Shown one piece after another: positions 1 to 8,353 of a stretch of DNA of 64,000 bases. The notes beneath the pieces are model-generated. The model made no database searches. It had not been told where the DNA came from and saw only the letters and a list, made by a program, of their open reading frames with translations. How positions within the stretch are numbered: the stretch's first letter is position 1; each line of letters opens with the position of its first letter. This stretch comes from Sulfuricurvum sp. (GTDB lineage: Bacteria; Campylobacterota; Campylobacteria; Campylobacterales; Sulfurimonadaceae). Location: the NCBI GenBank assembly GCA_030692765.1, contig JAUYUB010000021.1, positions 1 to 64,000 of the forward strand. Reading direction: 5' to 3'. Both the position numbers and the translations under genes were made by a program.

Positions 1-588
1 ATCAACCTCAGATTCAATATGAGAGACTAATGATGGTTCATCTACGGTGAATTTAAAAAAACTCCCGTTTGTGTTAGCAATGATGGTATCAAGAACATCG
101 AATTTAACCCGCTTATCATACGGTTCACCGCTGTTGGAAAGCTTGACAGACAGTGCGTACACCGCGTCTTTGTAAAAAGGATACCGAATAAAATCAGGGG
201 TAATGGTTGCATTGGTCTCAAACGTAACACGATGCCCGTGAGAGACTAAATGCTCAATAAACTCTAAAAAAATCGGCTCATTGGCATAAATCAATGGTTC
301 TCCACCTGTGAGCACTACATCCACATGAGGAGGAAGGCGATAAGAGTTCATGATCCAAATAAGCGTTTGGAGTTCTTCGACTTCTTGCCAAAGTTTTCCA
401 AATGCTTTACGATCAACTGCATACGCCGTATCGCACCCAACAACGTCAGTTCCATCGGGCGCTATCTCATGGCATCCAAATCCAGGGCACGTGAGATTAC
501 ATCCCCCAAATCGGAAAAACAGTGACGGAACCCCTGTATATTTTCCCTCGCCTTGGATCGAGTAAAAATGTTCAACCAGTTGAAGCAT
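1..588 (-). CDS. queE: 7-carboxy-7-deazaguanine synthase QueE (3' end outside window)
   Basis: Radical SAM enzyme of the queuosine/7-deazaguanine pathway that converts carboxy-tetrahydropterin to CDG in the cytoplasm. The frame opens with ATG at 588 and runs off the left edge, so about 196 residues are visible; the ORF track misses it because no stop is present. The N-terminus has FYSIQGEGKYTGVPS followed by FRFGGCNLTC, typical of QueE, and TGGEP further on is the usual glycine-rich radical SAM motif. The iron-sulfur cysteines are unusual: after CNLTC there is a nearby GFGC and, 17 residues after the second cysteine, the GCDTAY segment where canonical QueE carries its third ligand. It starts 3 bases after the moaA stop, so both are probably co-transcribed. 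Confidence 0.88.
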   Translation of the reverse strand, partial: MLQLVEHFYSIQGEGKYTGVPSLFFRFGGCNLTCPGFGCHEIAPDGTDVVGCDTAYAVDRKAFGKLWQEVEELQTLIWIMNSYRLPPHVDVVLTGGEPLIYANEPIFLEFIEHLVSHGHRVTFETNATITPDFIRYPFYKDAVYALSVKLSNSGEPYDKRVKFDVLDTIIANTNGSFFKFTVDEPSLVSHIESEVD

Positions 589-591
589 CAA

Positions 592-1581
592 TCACCCGCC
601 TGTTTCGTAAAACGCACGCTTGGATAGTTCTCCATCAGGATCACTCCAACGATTCTTTTCCGGCTTGATACGGATGACTTCTTTGAGCACCAATGCCGCT
701 TCTTTGATATCTCCGCGTCGTACCGCATCACGAATACTCATCGCCTCATCAAAATACAAACATGGGATCAAATTACCCTCAGCAGTGAGTCGGATACGAT
801 TGCATTTCGCGCAAAAATCATCTTTGTGTGGTTCTATGATACCAAATTCATAGCCATCTTCGAGTTTATAATAGTGTGATGGCGAATGACCATCAAAACC
901 TTCATCAACATAGCTGTAGCGACTGCCGATCATTTCCAAAAGTTCTGCACTTTGCATCCCTTTAATATCCACTTCGGCATGAACATTTTCCATGTATTCG
1001 ATAAATCGTACGGTCATCTTGCGCTCTTTGCAAAACTCTAATACGTCTAAAATTTCATTGTCGTTCATCCCCTTCATAGGAACCATATTCACTTTAACAC
1101 GGAATCCTACGCGCAGCGCTTCTTCAACACCTTCTAACACATGGCTCAAAACATCTTTCTTGGCTATCTTTTCGGCTACATCAGGGATAAGAGAATCAAT
1201 GGAAACATTAATACGGCGCAAACCCGCATCATAGAGTTTTTGTGCGGCACCTTTTAGCAAATAAGCGTTCGTTGTCATTGCCAAATCAATATCATTTTTG
1301 TAATCATGAATCATTTTAATAAAGCAATCAAGATCTTCACGCAATAAAGGCTCACCACCGGTGATGCGGATTTTTTTTACCCCTTCGTCAATAGACACTT
1401 TGATAAATTCAAATAATTCTTCAAAATTTAGTAAGTTCTCTTTTGGAACCCATGAAAAAGGTTTTTCGGGCATGCAGTACTGACATCTAAAATTACAACG
1501 TTCGGTTACCGAAACGCGTAAATAATCAACCGTTCTGCCATAACTATCTACTAACACATCATTCCTTTTTATTTCACCCAA
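592..1581 (-). CDS. moaA: GTP 3',8-cyclase MoaA (molybdenum cofactor biosynthesis)
   Basis: Radical SAM enzyme for the first step of molybdenum cofactor synthesis, GTP to 3',8-cyclo-GTP. At 329 residues it has the family's normal length. The N-terminal cluster motif CNFRCQYC lies near residues 29-36, TGGEPLLR follows, and the C-terminal cluster motif CAKCNRIR with a further cysteine (LIPC) lies near residues 255-275. The protein ends in GG, the double-glycine tail needed for activity in the family. It lies 3 bases upstream of queE on the same strand. The other Moco genes seen here (moeA, moaE, moaD) are more than 50 kb away, so the pathway is dispersed. Confidence 0.96.
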   Translation of the reverse strand: MGEIKRNDVLVDSYGRTVDYLRVSVTERCNFRCQYCMPEKPFSWVPKENLLNFEELFEFIKVSIDEGVKKIRITGGEPLLREDLDCFIKMIHDYKNDIDLAMTTNAYLLKGAAQKLYDAGLRRINVSIDSLIPDVAEKIAKKDVLSHVLEGVEEALRVGFRVKVNMVPMKGMNDNEILDVLEFCKERKMTVRFIEYMENVHAEVDIKGMQSAELLEMIGSRYSYVDEGFDGHSPSHYYKLEDGYEFGIIEPHKDDFCAKCNRIRLTAEGNLIPCLYFDEAMSIRDAVRRGDIKEAALVLKEVIRIKPEKNRWSDPDGELSKRAFYETGG

Positions 1582-1727
1582 AGAGTATCATAACTACCTC
1601 AAAACCGCATTATAAATAAAAGATAGTTTGAAAGGGTTGAAGTATTGGATTATAGGAAGATAAGGAAGATTTGTCTTTGATTTGCGTCAAGAGCCTCTCC
1701 GGGTGAAGAGGGATAATAAAATGTTAT

Positions 1728-3176
1728 TTAACCTTTATAATGTGTTTTATACTCACCCGTATGAGGCATGGGCATATGGTTCCCATGATGTTTCATTCCA
1801 TACGTTTTAAATGCATACATTTTATAAATATTCAATCCTAAATAAAACACTATCAAACTTGATGCAGCAATAAATGCGACACCTTTAGCAAGTTTTGAAG
1901 CGTTGAAAAAATTGATACGTTTATACATAAGTATCAAAGCCCAGATTACTGCGATATGATTCATCAATGAGAACATTCTAATCCAGGTGTCTTTTCTAGT
2001 AGCCAGCGGAGCTACTTCGTTCGCATCCATTGCAAAACCTTGAATAAATCCGTTGGCGATATTACTGTAGTCTTCTAAAAAGAAAAACTCGTAGGTATGT
2101 GAAAGTCCGCCAATGATAAAAAGAGGTACAAAAGCATAAGATAATGTATAAAACACTTTTGAAAAACTCTCTTTTAATACTTTTGAAGCTACATACATTC
2201 CGCCTGCTGCTAAGCCGATAGTACTTATCATTGCAAAGATAAAAGCAGAAAAACCAATATAATCAAGACCTTCAATAGCAATTTTATCTTCTATCCACAT
2301 GCCAAACTTTGACCAAATAAACTCATCCGCAATCGCAACACGTCCAAGAGCATGGTGAAAAGTCATACTAATCGTTATCGCTGCTGTTATAAGCAAGATA
2401 GCCCACACTTCTGACTTATTTGTTTGAAACTTTTTACTAAGCGGTTGAGATGGTGGTACCAGTTTAAAACTTACTGCCTCACAAGCACTTGAACAATCCA
2501 TACACAACGTACAATCTGTCATACTTGAGCGGTTATCAAAAGTAAAAGGCTTGAGGTTATAATTACAAGCAGTTGCACATTCAAAGGTTCTACACTCTTT
2601 GCACGACTCTTCGTACGTCCCCAATGTTGTAAAAGAGATTTTGCCAAAGACCTTCATCATCGTACCAATAGGGCAGATCGATTTGCAGTAGCTCATATCT
2701 TTATAGATATAAAAAAATACTACCGATACAAGAGTGAGAATAATAAAAAAGATGGAGGAAGCCAACGGACTTTTATAGGCCTCGGGATAAATGTAATAAA
2801 CAGCCCAAAAACCAATAACCAACAAAGAAATACCGATATAAGGATTAGCAAGTGCTTTGGGCATCTTCTTTTTGAGGCCAAATTGCGTGATATATTTTCC
2901 CATAAAACCATGAGGACATATCCCGCAAAAGATTCTACCAAAGGTTGAGAGCGTTACAACAACAAACAATGACCAAAAGAGTGACCAAAACAGCGCTGTC
3001 GTGAAGATATTTTCCTCTTTTGTCGGATAGAGTATACCAAAGGCGATTCCATAAATAAACAGGGCTAATACTGCTATTTTTAGCCCCACTATAAACATCT
3101 GATTTTTAAATAAAAATCCCAATACCGGAATGTTGTAAATATCGTTTCTGTCTCTTTTTTGATGATCTACCATCAT
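1728..3176 (-). CDS. membrane polyferredoxin (NapH/CcoG/NosR-like 4Fe-4S protein) with Met/His-rich tail
   Basis: Integral membrane iron-sulfur protein of 482 residues. The N-terminal half has several membrane helices and two NapH/CcoG-type motifs, CGICPHG and CKSICPIG. A ferredoxin-like region follows with CKECRTFECATAC and CTLCMDCSSAC, and then more helices. The last 25 residues are rich in His and Met (MKHHGNHMPMPH), as in copper-handling proteins. It begins 7 bases after the TonB-dependent receptor stop, so the two are surely one operon. Family members move electrons across the membrane, and CcoG itself is reported to reduce copper. Inference: it reduces the metal or metal complex imported by the receptor. 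The substrate (copper, iron or another) cannot be read from the sequence. Confidence 0.8.
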   Translation of the reverse strand: MMVDHQKRDRNDIYNIPVLGFLFKNQMFIVGLKIAVLALFIYGIAFGILYPTKEENIFTTALFWSLFWSLFVVVTLSTFGRIFCGICPHGFMGKYITQFGLKKKMPKALANPYIGISLLVIGFWAVYYIYPEAYKSPLASSIFFIILTLVSVVFFYIYKDMSYCKSICPIGTMMKVFGKISFTTLGTYEESCKECRTFECATACNYNLKPFTFDNRSSMTDCTLCMDCSSACEAVSFKLVPPSQPLSKKFQTNKSEVWAILLITAAITISMTFHHALGRVAIADEFIWSKFGMWIEDKIAIEGLDYIGFSAFIFAMISTIGLAAGGMYVASKVLKESFSKVFYTLSYAFVPLFIIGGLSHTYEFFFLEDYSNIANGFIQGFAMDANEVAPLATRKDTWIRMFSLMNHIAVIWALILMYKRINFFNASKLAKGVAFIAASSLIVFYLGLNIYKMYAFKTYGMKHHGNHMPMPHTGEYKTHYKG

Positions 3177-3183
3177 TTATCTC

Positions 3184-5274
3184 CTAAAACTTATAATTGT
3201 ATGAAACCATGTAGCTTCTAGGTGCTGCTGCTTTATAGGATTCAACTGCGTTAACATCTTTTTGGGCTTCCATCGCATAGTATTTATCGGTTATATTTCT
3301 AACGTTTAATTGTAAACTGTGCACATCACGCTCATAACCTACCATCACGTCTGTGACAAACTGGTACCCTTCATATTTTTGCGTGTTCGCATTGTCCATA
3401 TAGTAACTGCCCCAGCTTCTGGTCGTAATTCTGGATTTAAATCCATTGTCCATATTGTAAGCAGCAAACAGTGAGTATTGGTGCTTTGGGATATACGGCA
3501 AATATTTTCCAGATCTGTTATCCCAATGTGCAGTACCTCCAAAACCAACTTTCTCTTCAAATTTCACAAACTTAAAGTCACTGTAGGCATAACTTCCGCC
3601 TAAGTCCAAATTATTTGTTACCTTATATACTGTGTTAAATTCTAAGCCTCTTTTTTTTGTTTTACCAGCATTGTCATATTCAGTGTTACCCGCAGCATCT
3701 AAAACTTGAATGATTTCATCCGTCACGTCATTTTGATAAACGGCCAAATCATAAGTAACATTTTGTGTTCTTGTCTTTAACCCGATTTCATAATTATTAC
3801 TTGTAGACATATCTAAAACTGGGTTATCTCCCAACTCACTTGTCGTAGGTGCCTGATTTGCTGTCGCGATAGTAACATACATATTTGTTGTATCAGTCAG
3901 CTTATAGACCGTTCCAAATTTTGCAGAGAAAAGCGTATAGGACTTATCAATCGAATACAGACCCTGACCTGCAATATATCTTTTAGCACCATAGCTATAC
4001 TCGCTAATCTGATTGCCGTTTATATCAAAATTCAACTTATCCACTCGAGAACTGATATCCAAAGTTAAACCATTTGTCGGTGAAAATGTTTCCATTGCAT
4101 AAACACCGTACAAGGTAGTAGTGCTGTCTTCAGTTTCTGCCAAAGTCCCTTCTTTATCTGAAAGGGTTTTTACTATTTTTCCACCGATTATAGTTAAATC
4201 TGCATATTGATACTTTCTAGCATCTTTTGTTATGTCTGTTTTAGCGGTTACACCCGCTACCAAAGAAGCTTTATTTCCAAATAGATCATGTTTATGATTT
4301 AACTCCAAATCGGTTCCATAAACGCTGTTATCCGTTGAATCATTGATCATCCCTGTTACCGGATGAAAATGGTCCCAGGTGTTCAAATAGAATCTTGGTT
4401 TATAGGTAATATTACCAACCTCTTTTTCATACTTTGTATTTAGTGCAAAGATTTTTGAGTCTCTCGCGCCATTCTGAAATTGTGCGCTTGTATTATGTTG
4501 TTCACCTGTTTTCTTAAAGAGTGCGAACTCGCTTGCCGTCATTGAGGTAGGTATTTGCATATTGGATTCTGTATATGAAAGCTCTGTTTCCAATGAAGCA
4601 TCATTATCAAAAAGGTGACCATGCTTTAAACTGACTTGTGTTGAGTCAAACTCGTTATTATCTCTCCAATCATTGTCTATCTTTCTTGTGCTAAAGGTAA
4701 CAGATGCAAAATCATTTTTATCAATAGCCCCTCTCACTTTCAGATTGAGATTTCTCTGTCCATCATCACCTATACCAATTTTTATTCTGTTTTTATCTTC
4801 TTCAAATACCGACTTTGTAATAAGCTGGATAACTCCGCCTGTCGCATTGACAGCATTGATTGAACCTGGACCTTTTTGGACTTCAAGACTAGAAACATCT
4901 TGCATGTCTATAAAGTCGAATCGTGTAAAAGAGTCCGGGTCAGTCAATGGAACACCATCTTTCATTACCATGATTTCACGAACACCGTATCTTGCCTTAA
5001 GACCGGCACCTCTAATGATAAGTCTTGGATTTGGAGAGTTTGTGGATGATTCTGCATTGACCCCAGGTATACCCTCAAGAGCTTCTTGAACATTGAGTAC
5101 ATTTTTGTCTTCGATCGTCTTTTGATCAACAACTGCGACTGATTGGGATATATCTTTTGTCGGTGTTTCAATTTTAGTGGCAGTGACGCTAAGAGTATCT
5201 AGCGCGAATGTGTTATCTCCTGCTAGTGCCTGTATTGCACTTATAGCCAATAATATAGCTGTTTTTTTATACAT
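3184..5274 (-). CDS. TonB-dependent outer membrane receptor
   Basis: Outer-membrane gated porin of 696 residues for a metal or metal chelate. An N-terminal signal peptide (MYKKTAILLAISAIQALA) is followed by a TonB box-like segment (DTLSVTATK), a plug domain near residues 40-150 with IRGAG and GPGSINAVNATGG signatures, and a long beta-barrel ending in the aromatic residue typical of the family (YNYKF). It is the first gene of a two-gene operon with the membrane polyferredoxin. The upstream region carries a 20 bp motif also found upstream of ccoN. The ligand is not identifiable from sequence alone; the partner's Met/His-rich tail hints at copper, but iron complexes remain possible. Confidence 0.92.
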   Translation of the reverse strand: MYKKTAILLAISAIQALAGDNTFALDTLSVTATKIETPTKDISQSVAVVDQKTIEDKNVLNVQEALEGIPGVNAESSTNSPNPRLIIRGAGLKARYGVREIMVMKDGVPLTDPDSFTRFDFIDMQDVSSLEVQKGPGSINAVNATGGVIQLITKSVFEEDKNRIKIGIGDDGQRNLNLKVRGAIDKNDFASVTFSTRKIDNDWRDNNEFDSTQVSLKHGHLFDNDASLETELSYTESNMQIPTSMTASEFALFKKTGEQHNTSAQFQNGARDSKIFALNTKYEKEVGNITYKPRFYLNTWDHFHPVTGMINDSTDNSVYGTDLELNHKHDLFGNKASLVAGVTAKTDITKDARKYQYADLTIIGGKIVKTLSDKEGTLAETEDSTTTLYGVYAMETFSPTNGLTLDISSRVDKLNFDINGNQISEYSYGAKRYIAGQGLYSIDKSYTLFSAKFGTVYKLTDTTNMYVTIATANQAPTTSELGDNPVLDMSTSNNYEIGLKTRTQNVTYDLAVYQNDVTDEIIQVLDAAGNTEYDNAGKTKKRGLEFNTVYKVTNNLDLGGSYAYSDFKFVKFEEKVGFGGTAHWDNRSGKYLPYIPKHQYSLFAAYNMDNGFKSRITTRSWGSYYMDNANTQKYEGYQFVTDVMVGYERDVHSLQLNVRNITDKYYAMEAQKDVNAVESYKAAAPRSYMVSYNYKF

Positions 5275-5318
5275 AATAAGATCCCAATAATAAAGTTATC
5301 GTCATCTTAATTAAGTAG

Positions 5319-5338
5319 TGTTACATTTGTGTTAAGAA
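5319..5338 (+). promoter_or_regulatory. candidate response-regulator box shared with the ccoN upstream region
   Basis: TGTTACATTTGTGTTAAGAA lies 45-64 bases upstream of the TonB receptor start. The same string with one extra T occurs 44-64 bases upstream of ccoN. It reads as two TGTTA(A/C) half sites 11 bases apart, the spacing typical of OmpR/PhoB-family direct repeats. Its orientation relative to the gene is opposite in the two places. Function is inferred. Confidence 0.45.
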
Positions 5339-5370
5339 GAATAAAGAAAAGGCGTATAAAAGGAATGTTC

Positions 5371-5384
5371 CACCCCAAAGGGTG
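5371..5384 (-). terminator. weak hairpin downstream of petC
   Basis: CACCC-CAAA-GGGTG forms a 5 bp stem about 20 bases after the petC stop. On the minus strand it is followed by a moderately T-rich stretch, not a clean U-tract. It may end the pet operon transcript, but the stem is short. Confidence 0.3.
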
Positions 5385-5402
5385 AATTAGAAGAAAGAAA
5401 TG

Positions 5403-6278
5403 TTAGTGAACTTCTGACCAGATCTTGCGTTTCCACAAATAGGCGAGGATTGCAAAGACAAAAGTATAAAGCATTACCCAAAGGCCAAGGCTCTCACGTT
5501 CTGCTTTTTTCGAATCTCCTGTCTCTTCCATATACGCGATCACCTCTTCTTGAGCTTTTTCAGTCAATCCTACGCGCGGCATAGATGTTCCTGCCAACAA
5601 CAATTGAGGATCATTGATAAAGCCGTGCAAGTAGTGCTCCTGGCGACTTTTAATATACTGAGACAAATCCGGTGGAGTTGCGCCCATGTAGGCTTTGATA
5701 GCATCTTTTGGCGTTGTCGCTTCAGACTTCGCATAGCTCATCGAGTGACAACGTCCACATGCAGCATCATACGTTGCTTTATGGGCATCTTTACCAGATA
5801 CCTTTGGAGAAACTGACTCTAAATACGCCACTACGTCCATGATCTCCTGAGCAGACATCCAGTTATACGAAGGCATCGGGAATGCTTTCGCACCTCCTAC
5901 TGGATATTTATGACTAAGATGCATAGCACTGACCGGATCAAAAATAAAGTTTGCCAAATAGTTTTTGTCGTAAATACGGCCTGCACTGCTCAAATCAGGC
6001 GGAACGACACCGTATGCTGCCGCAGCATCCGCATTGGGCATGATCTGCAAGTGACCTGCTTTTTCAATTGAGTGACATGCGATACAGTTGGCTTCTACGA
6101 GAACTTTACCGTTATCAACATTTCCTGCAAGCGAAGTATCGACATTTTTCATATCACTGAATGCGAAATCTGCCGGCTTGACTTCAGGATGCATGATGTG
6201 ATGCGCATACGGTTCAATCCCGTAATAGGTAATACCGACGAGAGCTGCAATGATTGCTAATATTTTCAACTCTTTCAT
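5403..6278 (-). CDS. petC: cytochrome c1 subunit (diheme) of the quinol:cytochrome c reductase
   Basis: Periplasm-facing cytochrome c of the bc1 complex, 291 residues. It has an N-terminal membrane anchor, two c-type heme motifs (CIACH near residue 65 and CGRCH near residue 175) and a C-terminal membrane helix (LGLWVMLYTFVFAILAYLW). Campylobacterota bc1 complexes carry a diheme cytochrome in place of the monoheme c1 of mitochondria, which fits. It overlaps the petB stop by one base and is the last gene of petA-petB-petC. It passes electrons from the Rieske protein to soluble cytochrome c and so to the cbb3 oxidase encoded later in the window. Confidence 0.93.
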   Translation of the reverse strand: MKELKILAIIAALVGITYYGIEPYAHHIMHPEVKPADFAFSDMKNVDTSLAGNVDNGKVLVEANCIACHSIEKAGHLQIMPNADAAAAYGVVPPDLSSAGRIYDKNYLANFIFDPVSAMHLSHKYPVGGAKAFPMPSYNWMSAQEIMDVVAYLESVSPKVSGKDAHKATYDAACGRCHSMSYAKSEATTPKDAIKAYMGATPPDLSQYIKSRQEHYLHGFINDPQLLLAGTSMPRVGLTEKAQEEVIAYMEETGDSKKAERESLGLWVMLYTFVFAILAYLWKRKIWSEVH

Positions 6279-7528
6279 TATTTGCCCCCTACTTTTTTAG
6301 CTTCTGCTCTAGTAATAAACGGCAATGCAATAAACAAGATCAAAAACGTCATTGATGAAGCAAAACCGATCCATGCATTCGTACCAGTCGGAGGCAATTT
6401 ACCATAGACTGTAAGAACAATCAAATCCACCATCAAGAACCAGAACCAGTATTTGAAATACGGACGCTGATTAGCAGGTTTGACCATTGGAGAACGGTCC
6501 AACCATGGCAAGACGAAGAAGACACCTTGCGCCACCGCAAAAGCGATAAGACCTAATGATTTACCCGAAATACCAGCGATCTCAAAGAAGAATCCGCGTA
6601 ACACTTCATAACTCCACAAGAAATACCATTCAGGATAGATATGAGCCGGGGTCTTAAGCCCGTCTGCTTTATCAAAGTTAACCGGATCCATCGCAAAATC
6701 GTAATGGAAGAAAACCAAATAGAAGAAAAAGACTAAAAAGACACCCAAGACAAAAAAGTCTTTAGACAAAAATACCGGCCAAAAAGGGACAACTTTAGAG
6801 TTCTTTTTATCCCCTGCAAGATATTTTTCGGCTTCCTTGTCAAAATCAAAAAACTCGCCTGCTTCATTGTTAACGTGAGGAAAACGAAGCGCATAGAAAT
6901 GCAGCACGATAGCGCCGATAATCGCAAGAGGAACCAACAATACATGCAGCATAAAGAAACGGGTAAGGGTTGAATCAGACACATAGAAGTTACCGCGAAT
7001 CCATACGACCAAATCGCCGCCGATCAGAGGAACTCCACCGAAAATTTCGGTAATAACATACGCTGCCCAATAGCTCATCTGCCCCCACGGAAGCATGTAT
7101 CCGCTGAACCCTTCTGCAGAAAAAAGGACAAACAGCAACATCCCTGAAATCCATATCATTTCACGCCCTTTTTTGTAAGAGCCGTAATAGATACCGGTAA
7201 ACATATGAATGTAGATAATCAAAAAGACAACCGAGGCACCCACAGCATGAATGTGTCGAAACAGCCACCCGTAGCCCACTTCTTGCATGATCGTGTAGTT
7301 GACACTGTCAAACGCCATGTTAACATCCGGTTTATAATACATGAGAAGGAAAATACCAGAAATAACCAATATGCCGAACATAACGCTTAACAATACGCCC
7401 ATTGCCCACAAAAAGTTAATATTTTTAGGAATCCAGTATTCTGTCATCATCACTTTTAGGAATTTATCAATTCCTAAGCGCTGATCAAACCATTCATACA
7501 GCGAATCTGCTTGTTTGAACTCTGCCAT
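6278..7528 (-). CDS. petB: cytochrome b of the quinol:cytochrome c reductase
   Basis: Multi-helix membrane subunit of the bc1 complex, 416 residues, oxidising menaquinol at the periplasmic side and carrying two b hemes. The heme-binding His pairs are visible in helix 2 (FRHIHAVG followed by YIHMF) and helix 4 (FMLHVLL followed by LHFYALRFPH). The Qo-site signature PEWY appears as YPEWYFLWSYE. It starts one base after the petA stop codon and overlaps petC by one base, showing tight coupling in a three-gene operon. Length and helix pattern match full-length bacterial cytochrome b. Confidence 0.95.
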   Translation of the reverse strand: MAEFKQADSLYEWFDQRLGIDKFLKVMMTEYWIPKNINFLWAMGVLLSVMFGILVISGIFLLMYYKPDVNMAFDSVNYTIMQEVGYGWLFRHIHAVGASVVFLIIYIHMFTGIYYGSYKKGREMIWISGMLLFVLFSAEGFSGYMLPWGQMSYWAAYVITEIFGGVPLIGGDLVVWIRGNFYVSDSTLTRFFMLHVLLVPLAIIGAIVLHFYALRFPHVNNEAGEFFDFDKEAEKYLAGDKKNSKVVPFWPVFLSKDFFVLGVFLVFFFYLVFFHYDFAMDPVNFDKADGLKTPAHIYPEWYFLWSYEVLRGFFFEIAGISGKSLGLIAFAVAQGVFFVLPWLDRSPMVKPANQRPYFKYWFWFLMVDLIVLTVYGKLPPTGTNAWIGFASSMTFLILFIALPFITRAEAKKVGGK

Positions 7529-7529
7529 C

Positions 7530-8036
7530 TTATGCTCCTCCTGCTTTTGCCATCATAGCTTTATATTCAGGACCCTCTTCACCCAAAACAAGGGTTGTTC
7601 CATCAATTTTAAACGGAGGAAGATCAAGAGGACGCGGAGGCGGTCCAAACTTTTGTACACCAGCCAATGTAAATTCACCGCCATGACACGCACATTTGAA
7701 ATCTTTTTCTTCATTTCGATAGGCAGGAATACAGCCCAAGTGAGTACATAATCCAATCATAACTGAGTAGTAATGATCACCCACTTTAACACTACGTCCA
7801 TCTGTTGGCTTCATCTCTTCCGTGTATTTAAGAATAAATATCGGCTTACCGCGCCAAACAGCAATCTCTAATTTATTCGCTTCCAGAGCCGATACATCCA
7901 CGGTTGTAAAACCGGCTGACATAACACTTGGAAGTGGATCCCATGTTTTTTTCATCGCAATCAGTGAGGCAACTGCGCCCACGGCAGCAACGGCACCAAA
8001 AGCTTTACCGACGAACCCTCTTCTGCTTTCATCCAT
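7530..8036 (-). CDS. petA: Rieske iron-sulfur subunit of the quinol:cytochrome c reductase
   Basis: Rieske 2Fe-2S protein, 168 residues, with an N-terminal twin-arginine-like signal/anchor (ESRRGFVGKAFG) used for folded export. The cluster ligands are seen as CTHLGC and CACHGG near residues 98-118. It accepts electrons from menaquinol at the Qo site and hands them to the diheme cytochrome c1. It is the first gene of petABC. The start at 8036 precedes the RR motif directly and no earlier in-frame start is needed. Confidence 0.95.
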   Translation of the reverse strand: MDESRRGFVGKAFGAVAAVGAVASLIAMKKTWDPLPSVMSAGFTTVDVSALEANKLEIAVWRGKPIFILKYTEEMKPTDGRSVKVGDHYYSVMIGLCTHLGCIPAYRNEEKDFKCACHGGEFTLAGVQKFGPPPRPLDLPPFKIDGTTLVLGEEGPEYKAMMAKAGGA

Positions 8037-8353
8037 AATACTGTTCTCTCTTAAGTCTAAAATTTAATAGCCTATCATAAGAAAAAAACGTTTAACTTAG
8101 CCTAAATCAAAGCTTTTATTAGCTAATTTTATAACTTTTATATCTCATTGTGACAACCCGCTATAGGAAAACAATAAGTCTCTATTTTTCAAGTTACGCC
8201 CCATTTTCCTAAAATAACAATAATGGATAACTAAATGAATATAAAATATATATAAAAATTACAATAATAGATTATTATTAAGATAAATAAAGTAAAGAAC
8301 TTATTAGGGAAGTTCTGTATAATTTCATAAAATATAATTCTGAAGGGAAAACA
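8037..8353. other. AT-rich divergent promoter region between petA and the FqrB-like gene
   Basis: This 317-base gap holds no convincing gene. The minus-strand ORF 8231-8665 reaches into it but is mostly antisense to the flavoprotein gene. It must contain the promoters for petABC (leftwards) and for the flavoprotein (rightwards). Apart from a TATAAT element and one inverted repeat near its right end, I see only low-complexity AT-rich sequence. Confidence 0.7.
8296..8323 (+). promoter_or_regulatory. promoter of the FqrB-like gene with an overlapping inverted repeat
   Basis: TATAAT at 8318-8323 lies about 30 bases before the ATG at 8354, giving a short leader. Immediately upstream is a perfect 7 bp inverted repeat, AGAACTT-N7-AAGTTCT (8296-8316), which covers the spacer and -35 region and so could be an operator. 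Neither a clear -35 box nor a known regulator motif is recognised. Confidence 0.5.

Noticed and set aside
1694-1711. CCTCT-N8-AGAGG hairpin after the polyferredoxin gene as a terminator
   Set aside because: The stem is only 5 bp and no T-tract follows on the minus strand.
4673-5089. 138-codon plus-strand ORF
   Set aside because: It is antisense to the plug domain of the TonB receptor and has no family features.
5281-5305. Possible Fur box upstream of the TonB receptor
   Set aside because: On the minus strand the best alignment I found (GATGACGATAACTTTATTA) matches the consensus at only about 11 of 19 positions, too weak to call.
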